A stretch of DNA of 55,099 nucleotides from Herbidospora galbida (GCF_005233835.1 NZ_SZQA01000043.1:1-55099), one strand, 5' to 3'. Shown: positions 23,438 through 32,568, numbered from the stretch's first letter. Notes: generated by a model from the letters alone, not told the origin. Made by a program: numbers and translations.

Positions 23438-25851
23438 CGGCTCATCACCTGCAGGATCTCGGGCTTGATCTGGTCGCGCTCGGTGGTGAAGCTGATCGTC
23501 GGATCGGGCGTGCCGGGCGCGTTCACGAAGCTGACGAAGCGGCGCAGCTTCACCGGGTCGTCGAGGGTGGCCCGCCACTCGTCGGCGTAGGTCGCGACGT
23601 GGGCGGCCATCTGGGCGTCGAGGTCGGCGCAGATCCCCAGGGCGTCGTCCACGACGATCTGGCGGAGCCGGTCGAGGCCGCCTTCGAGGTTCTCCAGCCA
23701 CGCGGAGGTGCGCTGGAGGCGGTCGGCGGTGCGGATGTAGAACATCAGGAACCGGTCGATCGTGCGCATCAGGGTCGCGGTGTCGACGTCCTGGACCAGC
23801 AGGTCGGCGTGGCGGGGGGTGAAGCCGCCGTTGCCGCCGACGTAGAGGTTCCAGCCCTTCTCGGTGGCGATGATCCCGAAGTCCTTAGACCGGGCCTCGG
23901 CGCACTCGCGGGCGCAGCCGCTGACGGCCGACTTGAGCTTGTGGGGCGACCGCAGGCCCCGGTAGCGCAGCTCCAGGTCGATGGCGAGGGTCACCGAGTC
24001 CTGTACGCCGTAACGGCACCACGTGGAGCCGACGCACGACTTCACCGTGCGCAGGGCCTTGCCGTAGGCATGGCCCGACTCGAACCCGGCGTCGACCAGG
24101 CGCCGCCAGATGCGCGGCAGCTCTTCGACGCGGGCGCCGAACAGGTCGATGCGCTGGCCTCCAGTGATCTTGGTGTACAGGCCGAAGTCCCGGGCGACCT
24201 CGCCGATCACGATCAGTTTCTCTGGGGTGATCTCGCCCCCCGGAATCCGGGGCACGATCGAGTATGTCCCATTTTTTTGTAGGTTAGCTAGGAAATGGTC
24301 GTTGGTGTCTTGCAGGGCGGCCTGTTCGCCCTCCAGGACGTGGCCGTTGTGCAGGGAGGCCAGGATCGAGGCGACCACGGGCTTGCAGATGTCGCAGCCC
24401 CGGCCGGTCCCGTGCTCGTCGATGAGCTGGGTGAACGTGGTGATGCCGCGGACCTGGACGATCGTGAACAGCTCGGCCCGGCTGTGCGCGAAGTGCTCGC
24501 ACAGGCCCGACCCGGTGTCGACGCCCGACTCGGTCAGGATCTTCTTCAGCAGCGGCACGCAGCTGCCGCAGGTGGTGCCTGCCCGGGTGCAGGCCTTGAT
24601 CCCGGGGACGTCGGTGAGGTCGTGTTCCTTGATGGCCGCGGTGACGTCGTTCTTGGTCACGTTGTTGCACGAGCAGACCGGTGCGTCCCCCGGCAGTTCC
24701 ACAGCCGTGGGGCTGAACAGCAGGTCGCTCGGGGCGGCCGGCAGCTCGGCGCCGACGAACGACCGGAGCGTGGTGTACGGGGCGGCGTCGCCGACGCAGA
24801 TGCCGCCGAGCAGGGTCGAGGCGTCGTCGCTGACGAACAGCTTCTTGTAGACCCCGGCGACCGGGTCGAGGTAGGTGACGTCGAGGGCGCCCGCCATCGC
24901 GCCGAACTGGGCCACCTCGACACCGAGCAGCTTGAGTTTGGTCGACAGGTCGGCGCCGGTGAACGCGGCCTGGCCGCCCATGATGCGGTCGGCGGCCACC
25001 TCGGCCATCGTCATGCACGGCGCGACCAGGCCGTAGATCTGGCCGTCGTGCAGGGCGCACTCGCCGATGGCGAGGATCGACGGGTCGCTGGTGCGCATGC
25101 CGTCGTCGACCACGATGCCGCCGCGCTCGCCGACCTGGAGCCCAGCGCCCCGGGCCAGCTCGTCGCGGGGCCGGATGCCGGCGGAGAACACCACGACCTG
25201 GGCCTCGATCAGGCCCTTGTCGGGGGTGCGCAGCCCGGTGACGCGCTCGCCGCCCTCGATGCCGAGCACGCCCGAGCTCGTGTGCACGGTCAGGCCGAGC
25301 GACTCCACGTGCTTCTTCAGCACGGCTCCGCCGCCCTCGTCGACCTGGCGGGGCATCAGCCACGGGCTCATCTCGACGATGTGCGTCTCCAGGCCCAGCC
25401 CGCGCAGGGCGTCGGCGGCCTCCAGGCCGAGCAGGCCGCCGCCCACGACGACGCCCGCCGTCGCGGTCTTCGCGGAGGTCCTGATGGCGTCGAGGTCGTC
25501 GATGGTCCGGTAGACGTGGCAGCCGTCGAGGTCGCGTCCGGGCACCGGCGGCACGAACGGCGCGGAGCCGGTCGCCAGGACCAGCACGTCGTAGGGGATC
25601 GAGCCGTTGACCGTCTTCGCGGCGGGCTCGATCGAGACGACCTTCGTGTCGACGAAGACCGTCACGCCCGGGATGTCGGGGTAGGCGAGGTCGCGCCCCT
25701 CGGTCAGGTGGGTGGTGAGGGCCACCCGGTCGTACGCGCCCCGGGGCTCCTCCCCCAGGATCGTCACCGACCCGGCGAAGCCCTTGCTGGTGAGCGTCTC
25801 GGCCAGCCGGTGCGCGGACGGGCCATTACCGACAATGAGAACGCGGGTCAT
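23434..25851 (-). CDS. nirB: Assimilatory nitrite reductase (NADH) large subunit NirB
   Basis: This is an 805-residue enzyme reducing nitrite to ammonium with NAD(P)H. The N-terminal FAD/NAD pyridine-nucleotide oxidoreductase domain (1-400) has VLIVGNGPSAHRLAE and GVVVGGGLLGLEAAD. The BFD-like 2Fe-2S segment has CSCNNVTKNDV and CTRAGTTCGSC, and a second cysteine pair (GRGCDICKP) follows. The C-terminal siroheme/4Fe-4S half has the ferredoxin-like repeat and the cluster cysteines VKSCVGSTWC and SGCARECAEA. It is fourth in the nitrate operon and needs the siroheme that the chelatase gene supplies. ATG 25851 overlaps the preceding TGA. Confidence 0.95.
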   Translation of the reverse strand: MTRVLIVGNGPSAHRLAETLTSKGFAGSVTILGEEPRGAYDRVALTTHLTEGRDLAYPDIPGVTVFVDTKVVSIEPAAKTVNGSIPYDVLVLATGSAPFVPPVPGRDLDGCHVYRTIDDLDAIRTSAKTATAGVVVGGGLLGLEAADALRGLGLETHIVEMSPWLMPRQVDEGGGAVLKKHVESLGLTVHTSSGVLGIEGGERVTGLRTPDKGLIEAQVVVFSAGIRPRDELARGAGLQVGERGGIVVDDGMRTSDPSILAIGECALHDGQIYGLVAPCMTMAEVAADRIMGGQAAFTGADLSTKLKLLGVEVAQFGAMAGALDVTYLDPVAGVYKKLFVSDDASTLLGGICVGDAAPYTTLRSFVGAELPAAPSDLLFSPTAVELPGDAPVCSCNNVTKNDVTAAIKEHDLTDVPGIKACTRAGTTCGSCVPLLKKILTESGVDTGSGLCEHFAHSRAELFTIVQVRGITTFTQLIDEHGTGRGCDICKPVVASILASLHNGHVLEGEQAALQDTNDHFLANLQKNGTYSIVPRIPGGEITPEKLIVIGEVARDFGLYTKITGGQRIDLFGARVEELPRIWRRLVDAGFESGHAYGKALRTVKSCVGSTWCRYGVQDSVTLAIDLELRYRGLRSPHKLKSAVSGCARECAEARSKDFGIIATEKGWNLYVGGNGGFTPRHADLLVQDVDTATLMRTIDRFLMFYIRTADRLQRTSAWLENLEGGLDRLRQIVVDDALGICADLDAQMAAHVATYADEWRATLDDPVKLRRFVSFVNAPGTPDPTISFTTERDQIKPEILQVMSR

Positions 25852-27251
25852 GCGCTCGCCCCTTCCTGTTCGCACAGCCATTCCACGATTCCGCCGACCG
25901 TCTCGGCGCAACTGCCACATCCGGTGGTCGCCCGGGTCGCCGCCGCCACGGCGGCCACGTCGCGGGCTCCGGCCTCCCAGCAGGCCCTGATCTGTCCCTT
26001 CGTCACGTTGTTGCAGCGGCAGACCTGGGCCGCGTCGGGCATGCGTACCGGGCTGGGACTGACCGGCGCGGCGCCGGCCAGGCCCGGGAACAGCAGCCCC
26101 GACCGGTCGGCGGGCAGCGGGCCGCCCCGGTCGTAGAGCTGGGTGAGCGTGCCGACCGTGGCCGGGTCGCCCACGAGGATCGCGCCGACCAGGCGGCCGT
26201 CGCGGATGACGAGCTTGCGGTAGGTGCCGCCGCGCCGGTGGGTGAAGCGCACGATCTCGGCGTCGGCGTCGGTGAGGTGGGTCTCGCCCATCGCGGCCAG
26301 TTCCACGCTCTTGGCCTTGAGCCGGGTGACCAGGCGCGATCCCCGGTAGCGGGCCCGCGCGTCGGCGCCGGTGATGAGGTCGGCGACGATGGCGGCCTGT
26401 TCCCAGCAGGGCGCGACCAGGCCGTAGACCTGGCCGTCGTGCTGGGCGCACTCGCCGATGGCGAAGATCGCCGGGTCGTCGGTACGCATCTCGTCGTCGA
26501 CGACGATCCCGCGCTCGACGTGCAGACCGGCGTCAAGAGCCAGCGCGGTGACCGGCCGGACCCCGCAGGCCGCCACGACCAGGTCGGCCTCGACGTGGCC
26601 GGTGGTCAGCTCGACCTTGCCGTCGGTGATCCCGGTGACGGTGACGCCGGTCATGATCTCGACGCCGAGCCCTTCGAGGGTGTCGCCGAGCACCTGCCCG
26701 GCCTCGTGGTCGAGCTGGCGGTCCATCAGGTGGCCCTTGAGGTGGAGCAGGGTGACCGGCAGGCCGCGTCCGGCCAGGCCGCGGGCGGCCTCGACGCCGA
26801 GCAGCCCGCCGCCGATGACGACGGCCCGCCGGGCCGCGTTCGCCGCCGCGAGGATGCGCTCGCAGTCGTCCATCGTGCGGAACGCGATGGCCCGTTCGGC
26901 CCCGGGCACCGCCGGGACGATCGGTTCGCTGCCGGTGGCCAGCACCAGCACGCTGAACGGCGTGCGCCCGCCGTCGGCCGTGATGACGCAGCGGGTCTCC
27001 CGGTCGATCGCGACGACCTCGGTGCCCAGGTGCACGGTGACGTTGTGGTCGTCGTACCAGGAGGGACCGTGCAGGCGCACCTGGTCGGCCCGGGTGGTGC
27101 CGGCCAGCACGTTGGACAGCAGCACCCGGTTGTACGGCGCCCGCTCCTCCGCACCGAACACGGTCACCCGCGCCTTCTTGTCGCGCGCGCGCACCTCGCT
27201 GACCAAGCGGGATCCGGCCATGCCGTTGCCCACCACGACGATGCCCCTCAT
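25848..27251 (-). CDS. FAD-dependent electron-transfer subunit with BFD-like Fe-S domain (NasB type)
   Basis: This is a 467-residue flavoprotein with two nucleotide sites, GIVVVGNGMAGSRLVSEV (FAD) and AVVIGGGLLGVEAARGL (NADH). It resembles the N-terminal half of NirB and ends in a BFD-like 2Fe-2S domain with CRCNNVTKGQI and ATTGCGSC. The link between a molybdopterin nitrate reductase and nirB, with ATGA overlaps on both sides, suggests it feeds electrons from NAD(P)H to the reductase. Bacillus NasB is the model. The similarity to NirB means it may have arisen by duplication of the NirB front half. Confidence 0.88.
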   Translation of the reverse strand: MRGIVVVGNGMAGSRLVSEVRARDKKARVTVFGAEERAPYNRVLLSNVLAGTTRADQVRLHGPSWYDDHNVTVHLGTEVVAIDRETRCVITADGGRTPFSVLVLATGSEPIVPAVPGAERAIAFRTMDDCERILAAANAARRAVVIGGGLLGVEAARGLAGRGLPVTLLHLKGHLMDRQLDHEAGQVLGDTLEGLGVEIMTGVTVTGITDGKVELTTGHVEADLVVAACGVRPVTALALDAGLHVERGIVVDDEMRTDDPAIFAIGECAQHDGQVYGLVAPCWEQAAIVADLITGADARARYRGSRLVTRLKAKSVELAAMGETHLTDADAEIVRFTHRRGGTYRKLVIRDGRLVGAILVGDPATVGTLTQLYDRGGPLPADRSGLLFPGLAGAAPVSPSPVRMPDAAQVCRCNNVTKGQIRACWEAGARDVAAVAAATRATTGCGSCAETVGGIVEWLCEQEGASA

Positions 27252-29365
27252 CGGCCACCTCCCACGACCGCGAGGTTGACCGCGCACACCTTGAACTCGG
27301 GCATGCGCGAGACCGGGTCGAGTGCCGGGTTGGTCAGCCGGTTGGGGCCCTCCCAGTGGAAGGGCAGGAAAACGGTGTCGGCCCGGATCGCCGCGCTGAT
27401 CCGGGCCGTCGCCTCGGTGACCCCCCGCCGGCCGGTCACCCTGACCATGTCGCCGGGGCGGATGCCGAGATGGTCGGCGAGGTCGGGATGCAGTTCGAGG
27501 AACGGTTCGGGGGCGGCCTCGGTGAGGTCGGCCACCCTGCGGGTCTGGGCGCCGCTCTGGTAGTGGGCCAGCAGGCGTCCGGTGGTCAGGTAATAGGGGT
27601 AGTCGGCGTCGACGTCCTCGACGGGCGGCCGGTGGTCGACGACGACCATGCGCGCCCGCCCGTCGGGGGTGGGGAAGCGGTCGAGGAAGATCCGCGGGGT
27701 GCCCGGGTGGTCGTCGGCGGGGCAGGGCCAGAAGACCCCGCCCTGGTCGGCGATCTTCTCGTACGTGATCCCCGAGTAGTCGGCGGGACCGCCGGCGCTG
27801 GCCCGGCGCAGCTCGTCGAAGACGGTGCGGGGGTCGGCCGGGAACGAGCCGCCCCGGCCGAGGCGTTCGGCCAGGCCCGAGAGGATCTCCAGGTCGCTCC
27901 GCACCCCCGAGGGCGGAGCGACGGCCCGGCGGCGCAGCAGCACGCGCCCTTCGAGGTTGGTCATCGTGCCCGCCTCCTCGGCCCACTGGGCCGTGGGCAG
28001 GACGACGGTGGCCAGCTCGGCGGTGTCGGAGAGCACGAGGTCGGCCACGACCAGCAGGTCGAGCGCCGCGAGCCGCCCGGCGATGTGGCCGGAGCGGGGC
28101 GAGGAGACGACCGGGTTGGAGCCGAACAGCAGCAGGCCCTTGGGGCCTTCGGGGGTGCCCAGCGCGTCGAGCAGCTCGTAGGCGGAGCGGCCGGGGCCGG
28201 GCAGGTCGGCGGGGTCGACGCCCCAGACGGCGGCGACGTGGGCGCGGGCCGCCGGGTCGTCGATCTTGCGGTAGCCGGGGAGCTGGTCGGCCTTCTGGCC
28301 GTGCTCCCGGCCGCCCTGGCCGTTGCCCTGGCCGGTGACGCAGCCGTAGCCGGAGCCGGGGCGGCCGGGCAGGCCGAGCGTGAGCGCCAGGTTGATGTAG
28401 GCGGTGACGGTGTCGGTGCCCTTGGCGTGCTGCTCGGCGCCGCGCCCGGTGAGCACGACCGCGTTGCCCGCCTCGGCGAGCATCGCGACGGCCTGCCGCA
28501 TGGCGGCGACCGGGACCCCGGTGACGCGCTCGGCGCGTTCGGGCCACCAGGCCGAGACGCTGTCGCGGACCGCGTCGAAGCCGGTCGTGCGGGCGGCCAC
28601 GTACTCCTCGGCGACGTGGCCGTCGGCGATGGCGATGTGCAGCAGCGCGAGAGCGAGGGCCAGGTCGGTGCCGGGGGCGTTCTGCAGGTGCAGCGCGGCC
28701 AGCCGCGCGGTGGGGGTCTCGCGGGGGTCGACGACGATCAGCCCGGCCGGGTTGAGGTGGCGGACGAAGGGCGGCATGGTCTCGGCGACGTTGCCGCCCG
28801 CCAGCAGCACCGCGCCGGCGTCGCCGAGGTCGGTGATCGGAAAGGGCAGGCCCCGGTCGAGGCCGAAGGCCCGGTTGGTCGCGGCGGCGGCCGACGACAT
28901 GCAGAACCGGCCGTTGTAGTCGATCTGGCTGGTGCGCAGCGCGACCCGGGCGAACTTGCCGAGCTGGTAGGCCTTCTCGTTGGTCAGCCCGCCGCCGCCG
29001 AAGACGGCGACGGCGTCGGGGCCGTGGGCGTCCTGGATGCGGGCGATGCGGGAGGCGGCGTACCCGAGGGCCTCGTCCCAGCCCGCCGGCTTGCCGTGGA
29101 TGAGCGGGGTGGTCAGCCGGTGCGGCGAGCGCAGCAGCGCGCCGGCGGTCCAGCCCTTCTGGCACAGCCCGCCCTGGTTGGCGGGCACGTCGTCGCGGGG
29201 GGTGATCTCCGCCTGGTTGAGATCGGTCTGGGTGACGTGCATGCCGCACTGCAGGGCGCAGTACGGGCAGTGCGTGGCCGTCCCCTCGGGCAGCGGCGAC
29301 ATCACAGACGCCGGAGCGGAAAGTGAGAACGACATGGGTCCGATGGTGCTTTCAGGGGGTTTCAC
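27248..29365 (-). CDS. Assimilatory nitrate reductase catalytic subunit (molybdopterin oxidoreductase, NasA type)
   Basis: This is a 705-residue molybdoenzyme reducing nitrate to nitrite in the cytoplasm. The N-terminal 4Fe-4S site is CPYCALQC with the fourth Cys in GGLCQKGW. The Mo-ligand region DYNGRFCMSSAAAATNRAFG carries the active-site Cys. FGSNPVVSSPRSG and ATVVLPTAQWAEEAGTMTNLEGRV are bis-MGD-binding segments, and the C-terminal beta-barrel has PYYLTTGRLLAHYQSG. There is no twin-arginine signal, matching an assimilatory enzyme. GTG 29365 has GAAGGG upstream. It follows the transporter gene by 48 nt and overlaps the next gene by ATGA. Confidence 0.93.
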   Translation of the reverse strand: MKPPESTIGPMSFSLSAPASVMSPLPEGTATHCPYCALQCGMHVTQTDLNQAEITPRDDVPANQGGLCQKGWTAGALLRSPHRLTTPLIHGKPAGWDEALGYAASRIARIQDAHGPDAVAVFGGGGLTNEKAYQLGKFARVALRTSQIDYNGRFCMSSAAAATNRAFGLDRGLPFPITDLGDAGAVLLAGGNVAETMPPFVRHLNPAGLIVVDPRETPTARLAALHLQNAPGTDLALALALLHIAIADGHVAEEYVAARTTGFDAVRDSVSAWWPERAERVTGVPVAAMRQAVAMLAEAGNAVVLTGRGAEQHAKGTDTVTAYINLALTLGLPGRPGSGYGCVTGQGNGQGGREHGQKADQLPGYRKIDDPAARAHVAAVWGVDPADLPGPGRSAYELLDALGTPEGPKGLLLFGSNPVVSSPRSGHIAGRLAALDLLVVADLVLSDTAELATVVLPTAQWAEEAGTMTNLEGRVLLRRRAVAPPSGVRSDLEILSGLAERLGRGGSFPADPRTVFDELRRASAGGPADYSGITYEKIADQGGVFWPCPADDHPGTPRIFLDRFPTPDGRARMVVVDHRPPVEDVDADYPYYLTTGRLLAHYQSGAQTRRVADLTEAAPEPFLELHPDLADHLGIRPGDMVRVTGRRGVTEATARISAAIRADTVFLPFHWEGPNRLTNPALDPVSRMPEFKVCAVNLAVVGGGR

Positions 29366-29413
29366 CGCTGGGTCCCTTCTGTTACCGCTGTGCTACAAGC
29401 TGCCGTTCGTGCG

Positions 29414-30739
29414 TTAAACACGGGCGGCGGCGAGGCTGGGCGTGGTCCCGGTGGCGTGACGTCGCAGGTAGCAGAACCAGGTCAGAACGAAACAAATGCC
29501 ATAGAAAATGGCGAAAGCGGTTATCGCCGCCCCGGCTCCCCCGGTCGCGGCGATGGAGGAGCCGAATCCGCGGTTGATGAAGAACCCGCCGAAAGCGCCG
29601 ACGGCGGAGATGAAGCCGATGGCCGCCGCGGCGTCGCGGCGTCCGGCCGCCAGGGCGTCGTCGTAGGCCTGGGTGCCCGGCTCCAGTCCCTCGATCGCCT
29701 TGGCCCGGAAGATGGCCGGGATCATCCGGTAGGTCGACCCGTTGCCGACCCCCGCGGTGCCGATGAGCAGCAGGTAGGCGGCGAAGAAGAGGAGGACGTT
29801 GTGGGCCGCGAGGCCGGCGTACACGAGGAGGACAGCGCCCGCCATCGCGGCGAAGTTCCACAGCGTGACCGCCGCGCCGCCGAGCCGGTCGGACAGCCAG
29901 CCGCCCACGGGCCGGATCAGCGAGCCGAGCAGGGCGCCCAGGAACGCCAGCGAGGTCAGCCCCGACTGCTCGGGGAACTGCGAGGTGAGCAGCAGCGGGA
30001 AGGCGGTCGAGTAGCCGATGAACGAGCCGAAGGTGCCGATGTAGAGCACCGACATGATCCAGGTCTGCGGCTTGGCCGCCGCCTTGGCCATCTCGCGCGG
30101 CTCGGCCTTGGCGACCGTCAGGTTGTCCATGAAGAAGTAGGCGCCCAGCGCCGCCGCCAGGATGAACGGCACCCAGAACAGCCCGGCCGCGGCGAGCCCG
30201 AAGGCCCCGATCACCAGCGGCATCACCAGCTGCACCGAGGAGACCCCGATGTTGCCGCCGGCGGCGTTGAGCCCGAGCGCGGCCCCCTGCTTGGACTGGG
30301 GGTAGAAGTAGGTGATGTTGGCCATGCTGGAGGCGAAGTTGCCGCCGCCCAGCCCGGCGGTCGCGGCGATGACGAGGAAGACCCAGTACGGCGTCGCCGG
30401 ATTGCCGACCGCCACCGCGAGCAGGCCGGCGGGGATGAGCAGCAGCAGCGCGCTGACCACCGTGAAGTTGCGCCCGCCGAACTTCGCCGGCCCGAAGGTG
30501 TACGGCAGCCGCAGCGCCGACCCCACCAGGTTCGGCAGCGCGACGATCCAGAACAACTGGTCGGTGGTGAACTCGTAGGCGCTCAGGCGCACCGCGACGA
30601 TGCTCCACACCGTCCAGAGCGTGAACCCGAGATGCTCGGCGAAGATCGAGAAGATCAGGTTGCGGCGGGCGACCTGCCGCCCTCCGGCGGCCCAGAAGTC
30701 GGAGTCGTCGGGGCGCCAGTCGGCGATCCAGCGTGCCAT
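29414..30739 (-). CDS. Nitrate/nitrite MFS transporter (NarK/NasA type)
   Basis: This is a 441-residue transporter with 12 hydrophobic helices. The nitrate-porter signatures are present: GLGGGNFASSMANITYFYPQSKQGAALGLNAAGGNIGVSSVQ in the middle of the first half, and GTAGVGNGSTYRMIPAIF in the second. Conserved arginines in helices 2 and 8 of NarK probably correspond to RLPYTFGPAKFGGR and RPVGGWLSDRLGG. ATG 30739 has AGGA upstream; an in-frame ATG at 30799 is less likely. As first gene of the operon it would import nitrate for the two reductases that follow. Confidence 0.93.
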   Translation of the reverse strand: MARWIADWRPDDSDFWAAGGRQVARRNLIFSIFAEHLGFTLWTVWSIVAVRLSAYEFTTDQLFWIVALPNLVGSALRLPYTFGPAKFGGRNFTVVSALLLLIPAGLLAVAVGNPATPYWVFLVIAATAGLGGGNFASSMANITYFYPQSKQGAALGLNAAGGNIGVSSVQLVMPLVIGAFGLAAAGLFWVPFILAAALGAYFFMDNLTVAKAEPREMAKAAAKPQTWIMSVLYIGTFGSFIGYSTAFPLLLTSQFPEQSGLTSLAFLGALLGSLIRPVGGWLSDRLGGAAVTLWNFAAMAGAVLLVYAGLAAHNVLLFFAAYLLLIGTAGVGNGSTYRMIPAIFRAKAIEGLEPGTQAYDDALAAGRRDAAAAIGFISAVGAFGGFFINRGFGSSIAATGGAGAAITAFAIFYGICFVLTWFCYLRRHATGTTPSLAAARV

Positions 30740-30833
30740 GAGGGGGTCCTTCCTCGGTTTCCAGGGTTGCCTGGAACGTAGGAGGCCGCCGTTACGCACA
30801 CTGACGATCGGTGACGGTGCGCCCGTTAAGTGG

Positions 30834-30860
30834 GTCGCACGTACGAAACAAGAAACTCAC
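30834..30860. promoter_or_regulatory. Candidate GlnR box upstream of the nitrate operon
   Basis: GTCGC-6 nt-GAAAC-6 nt-CTCAC follows the actinomycete GlnR pattern gTnAC-n6-GaAAc-n6-gTnAC with one or two mismatches. It lies about 100 bp before the transporter ATG. GlnR control of nitrate genes is established in Streptomyces and mycobacteria; the site itself is an inference from spacing and sequence. Confidence 0.45.
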
Positions 30861-30936
30861 ACGACGCACCGGCGCAACGCGGATTTAACCGCGATTAGGG
30901 CGAGTGCGGGCCGGGCATTTCGTTCGGGTGTCGCCA

Positions 30937-30973
30937 GCGAGACGCGGACGGCCGCAGGCCGGCCGTGGCTCGC
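30937..30973. repeat. Palindromic intergenic repeat, copy B (first of a tandem pair)
   Basis: Starts GCGAGACGCGGACGGCCG and ends GGCCGTGGCTCGC. It is identical to the next copy over 35 nt and is the reverse orientation of the copy at 43386. Part of an imperfect 60-nt tandem unit between the nitrate operon and the deformylase gene. Confidence 0.75.
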
Positions 30974-30998
30974 GCCGGGAATCTGCCAGAAGAAACAG

Positions 30999-31033
30999 GA
31001 GACGCGGACGGCCGCAGGCCGGCCGTGGCTCGC
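30999..31033. repeat. Palindromic intergenic repeat, copy C (second of a tandem pair)
   Basis: Exact 35-nt match to 30939-30973, offset by 60 nt. The flanks also resemble each other (an ATCTGCC word follows both), so a 60-nt unit was probably duplicated. It lies 40 nt before the deformylase start. Confidence 0.75.
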
Positions 31034-31073
31034 ACTGTGTATCTGCCCACAGAAGCGCCGCGGGGAGCGTGCA

Positions 31074-31547
31074 GTGACTGCCCATCAGATCGTCCCGTTC
31101 ACCGATCCAGCGCTACGGACCGTAGCCCAACACGTCACCACCTTCGACAAGGAACTGCGTGAGCTGGTCAAGTCCCTCACGCTGACCCTCCGCGCCGGAG
31201 CCGGCCGCGCCGGTCTGGCCGCGCCCCAGCTCGGAGTCCCCCTCAGGGTGTTCGCGTTCTCCCTCGACGGCCGGGCCGGCCACATCGTGAACCCGCGCCT
31301 GGAGACCTCCGAGCGCACGGTCGTCGCCGACGAGGCCTGCCTGTCGGCCGCCGGCATCTGGTGGCCCCTGGAACGATCCTTCTCGGTGACCGCCCGGGGC
31401 CGCGACATGTTCGGCAAGCCGGTGACCGTCCGGGCCGTCGGCCTGCTGGCCCGGGTGCTGCAGCACGAGGCCGACCACCTCGACGGAATGCTGTTCAGCG
31501 ACCGGCTGGCCCCCGAGGAGCGGGAGAAGTTCCTGGCACAGGTGTGA
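31074..31547 (+). CDS. def: Peptide deformylase
   Basis: This is a 157-residue metalloenzyme removing N-formyl groups from new proteins. The three motifs are GLAAPQLG (motif I), EACLS (motif II; EGCLS is usual) with the metal Cys, and QHEADHLDG (motif III, HExxH). The protein is short for the family, lacking a long C-terminal helix. GTG 31074 has CGGGGAG upstream. Housekeeping deformylases usually sit beside fmt; this one is isolated between the nitrate operon and an amidase, so it may be a second, accessory copy. Confidence 0.9.
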   Translation: MTAHQIVPFTDPALRTVAQHVTTFDKELRELVKSLTLTLRAGAGRAGLAAPQLGVPLRVFAFSLDGRAGHIVNPRLETSERTVVADEACLSAAGIWWPLERSFSVTARGRDMFGKPVTVRAVGLLARVLQHEADHLDGMLFSDRLAPEEREKFLAQV

Positions 31548-31637
31548 TGCCCGGTTTGGGCACGGCGTTCTCGCGGTATTCATCCTACCTGTCACGCTGT
31601 GTAACCGAATCTCCTCCCGCCTCTCGGAGGAGCGCGC

Positions 31638-32423
31638 ATGCCCCTGGACCGCCGCCACGTCCTCTCGCTCGGTTTCACCCTCGGTGTCGCGGGCGCCGCG
31701 GTCCCCCTGCTGGGCGTCCCCCGGGCGGAGGCCACGCGGGGGCCGATCCGGCCCCGCATACACGAACGGCTCGAATGGGAGGCCCGGGAACCCCGGGAGA
31801 CGGCGACGATCCTGCGCCGGGCCCCGGCGTACATCGTGATCCACCACACGGCGACGTCCAACACGATGGACGACAGCCTGGAGCACGCCTACCGGCTCTC
31901 GCGGGCGATCCAGAAGCACCACATGCGCCGCAACCGGTGGGACGACATCGGCGAGCAGTTCACCATCAGCCGGGGCGGCCACATCATGGAGGGCCGCAAC
32001 CGCACCCTGCTGGCGCTCTCCCGGGGCATGCACGCCGTGGGCGCGCACACCGCCGACCACAACCGGACCTCGCTGGGCATCGAGAACGAGGGCACCTACG
32101 CCCGCACCAGCCCGCCGCTCGCCCTGCTCGGGTCGCTGGTGAAGCTGACGGCGTGGCTGTGCGCGACCTACGACCTCGACCCCTACGAGGCGATCGTCGG
32201 CCACCGCGACCTGAACAACACCCGCTGCCCCGGCGACTACCTCTACGACCTGCTGCCCGAGTTGCGCGAGCGGGTGTGGCACCGGATGGTCGGCCGCCGG
32301 TTCAGCCCGCTGGCCTGGGAACTGGAGCAGGCGTCGCCGCCGCGCCGGGGCGTGATGTTCGCCGAACGGCCGGAGCGCGTCTTCGATCACGGGCCAGAGA
32401 TCGACCTTTCGGACTTTCGGTAG
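31638..32423 (+). CDS. Secreted N-acetylmuramoyl-L-alanine amidase (amidase_2/PGRP type)
   Basis: This is a 261-residue protein with a twin-arginine-like signal, MPLDRRHVLSLGFTLGVAGAAVPLLG, cleaved around VPRAEA. The zinc amidase domain has YIVIHHTATSN (first His ligand), ISRGGHIMEGRN, HAVGAHTADHNRTSLGIENEG (second His) and IVGHRDLNNTRCPGDYLYD (third His and Cys-Pro-Gly). It would cleave stem peptides from peptidoglycan outside the membrane. GGAGGAG precedes ATG 31638. It leads the plus-strand stretch of cell-envelope genes but has a 387-nt gap after it. Confidence 0.9.
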   Translation: MPLDRRHVLSLGFTLGVAGAAVPLLGVPRAEATRGPIRPRIHERLEWEAREPRETATILRRAPAYIVIHHTATSNTMDDSLEHAYRLSRAIQKHHMRRNRWDDIGEQFTISRGGHIMEGRNRTLLALSRGMHAVGAHTADHNRTSLGIENEGTYARTSPPLALLGSLVKLTAWLCATYDLDPYEAIVGHRDLNNTRCPGDYLYDLLPELRERVWHRMVGRRFSPLAWELEQASPPRRGVMFAERPERVFDHGPEIDLSDFR

Positions 32424-32474
32424 ATCTGACCAGAATTGGTCGCGACGGTTGACTGCCGTGATCAATCTTGCTCA

Positions 32475-32486
32475 GATGTATACATC
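32475..32486. promoter_or_regulatory. Perfect 12-bp palindrome GATGTATACATC
   Basis: The sequence equals its own reverse complement and lies in an A/T-rich stretch of the long upstream region of the glycosyltransferase gene, as an operator for a dimeric regulator would. Confidence 0.35.
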
Positions 32487-32568
32487 GTTCTAATACACCT
32501 GGAATGTGGACGTACATACGCCTAACGTCCAGCGAGGGAACTTCCTGGTGATACGAGGTGGGGGCCGA

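Noticed and set aside
30937-31033. Possible CRISPR array (two 35-nt direct repeats with a 25-nt gap)
   Set aside because: There are only two units, single copies occur elsewhere, and the gap sequence resembles the sequence after the second copy. No cas genes are present, so this is a tandem copy of a dispersed repeat.
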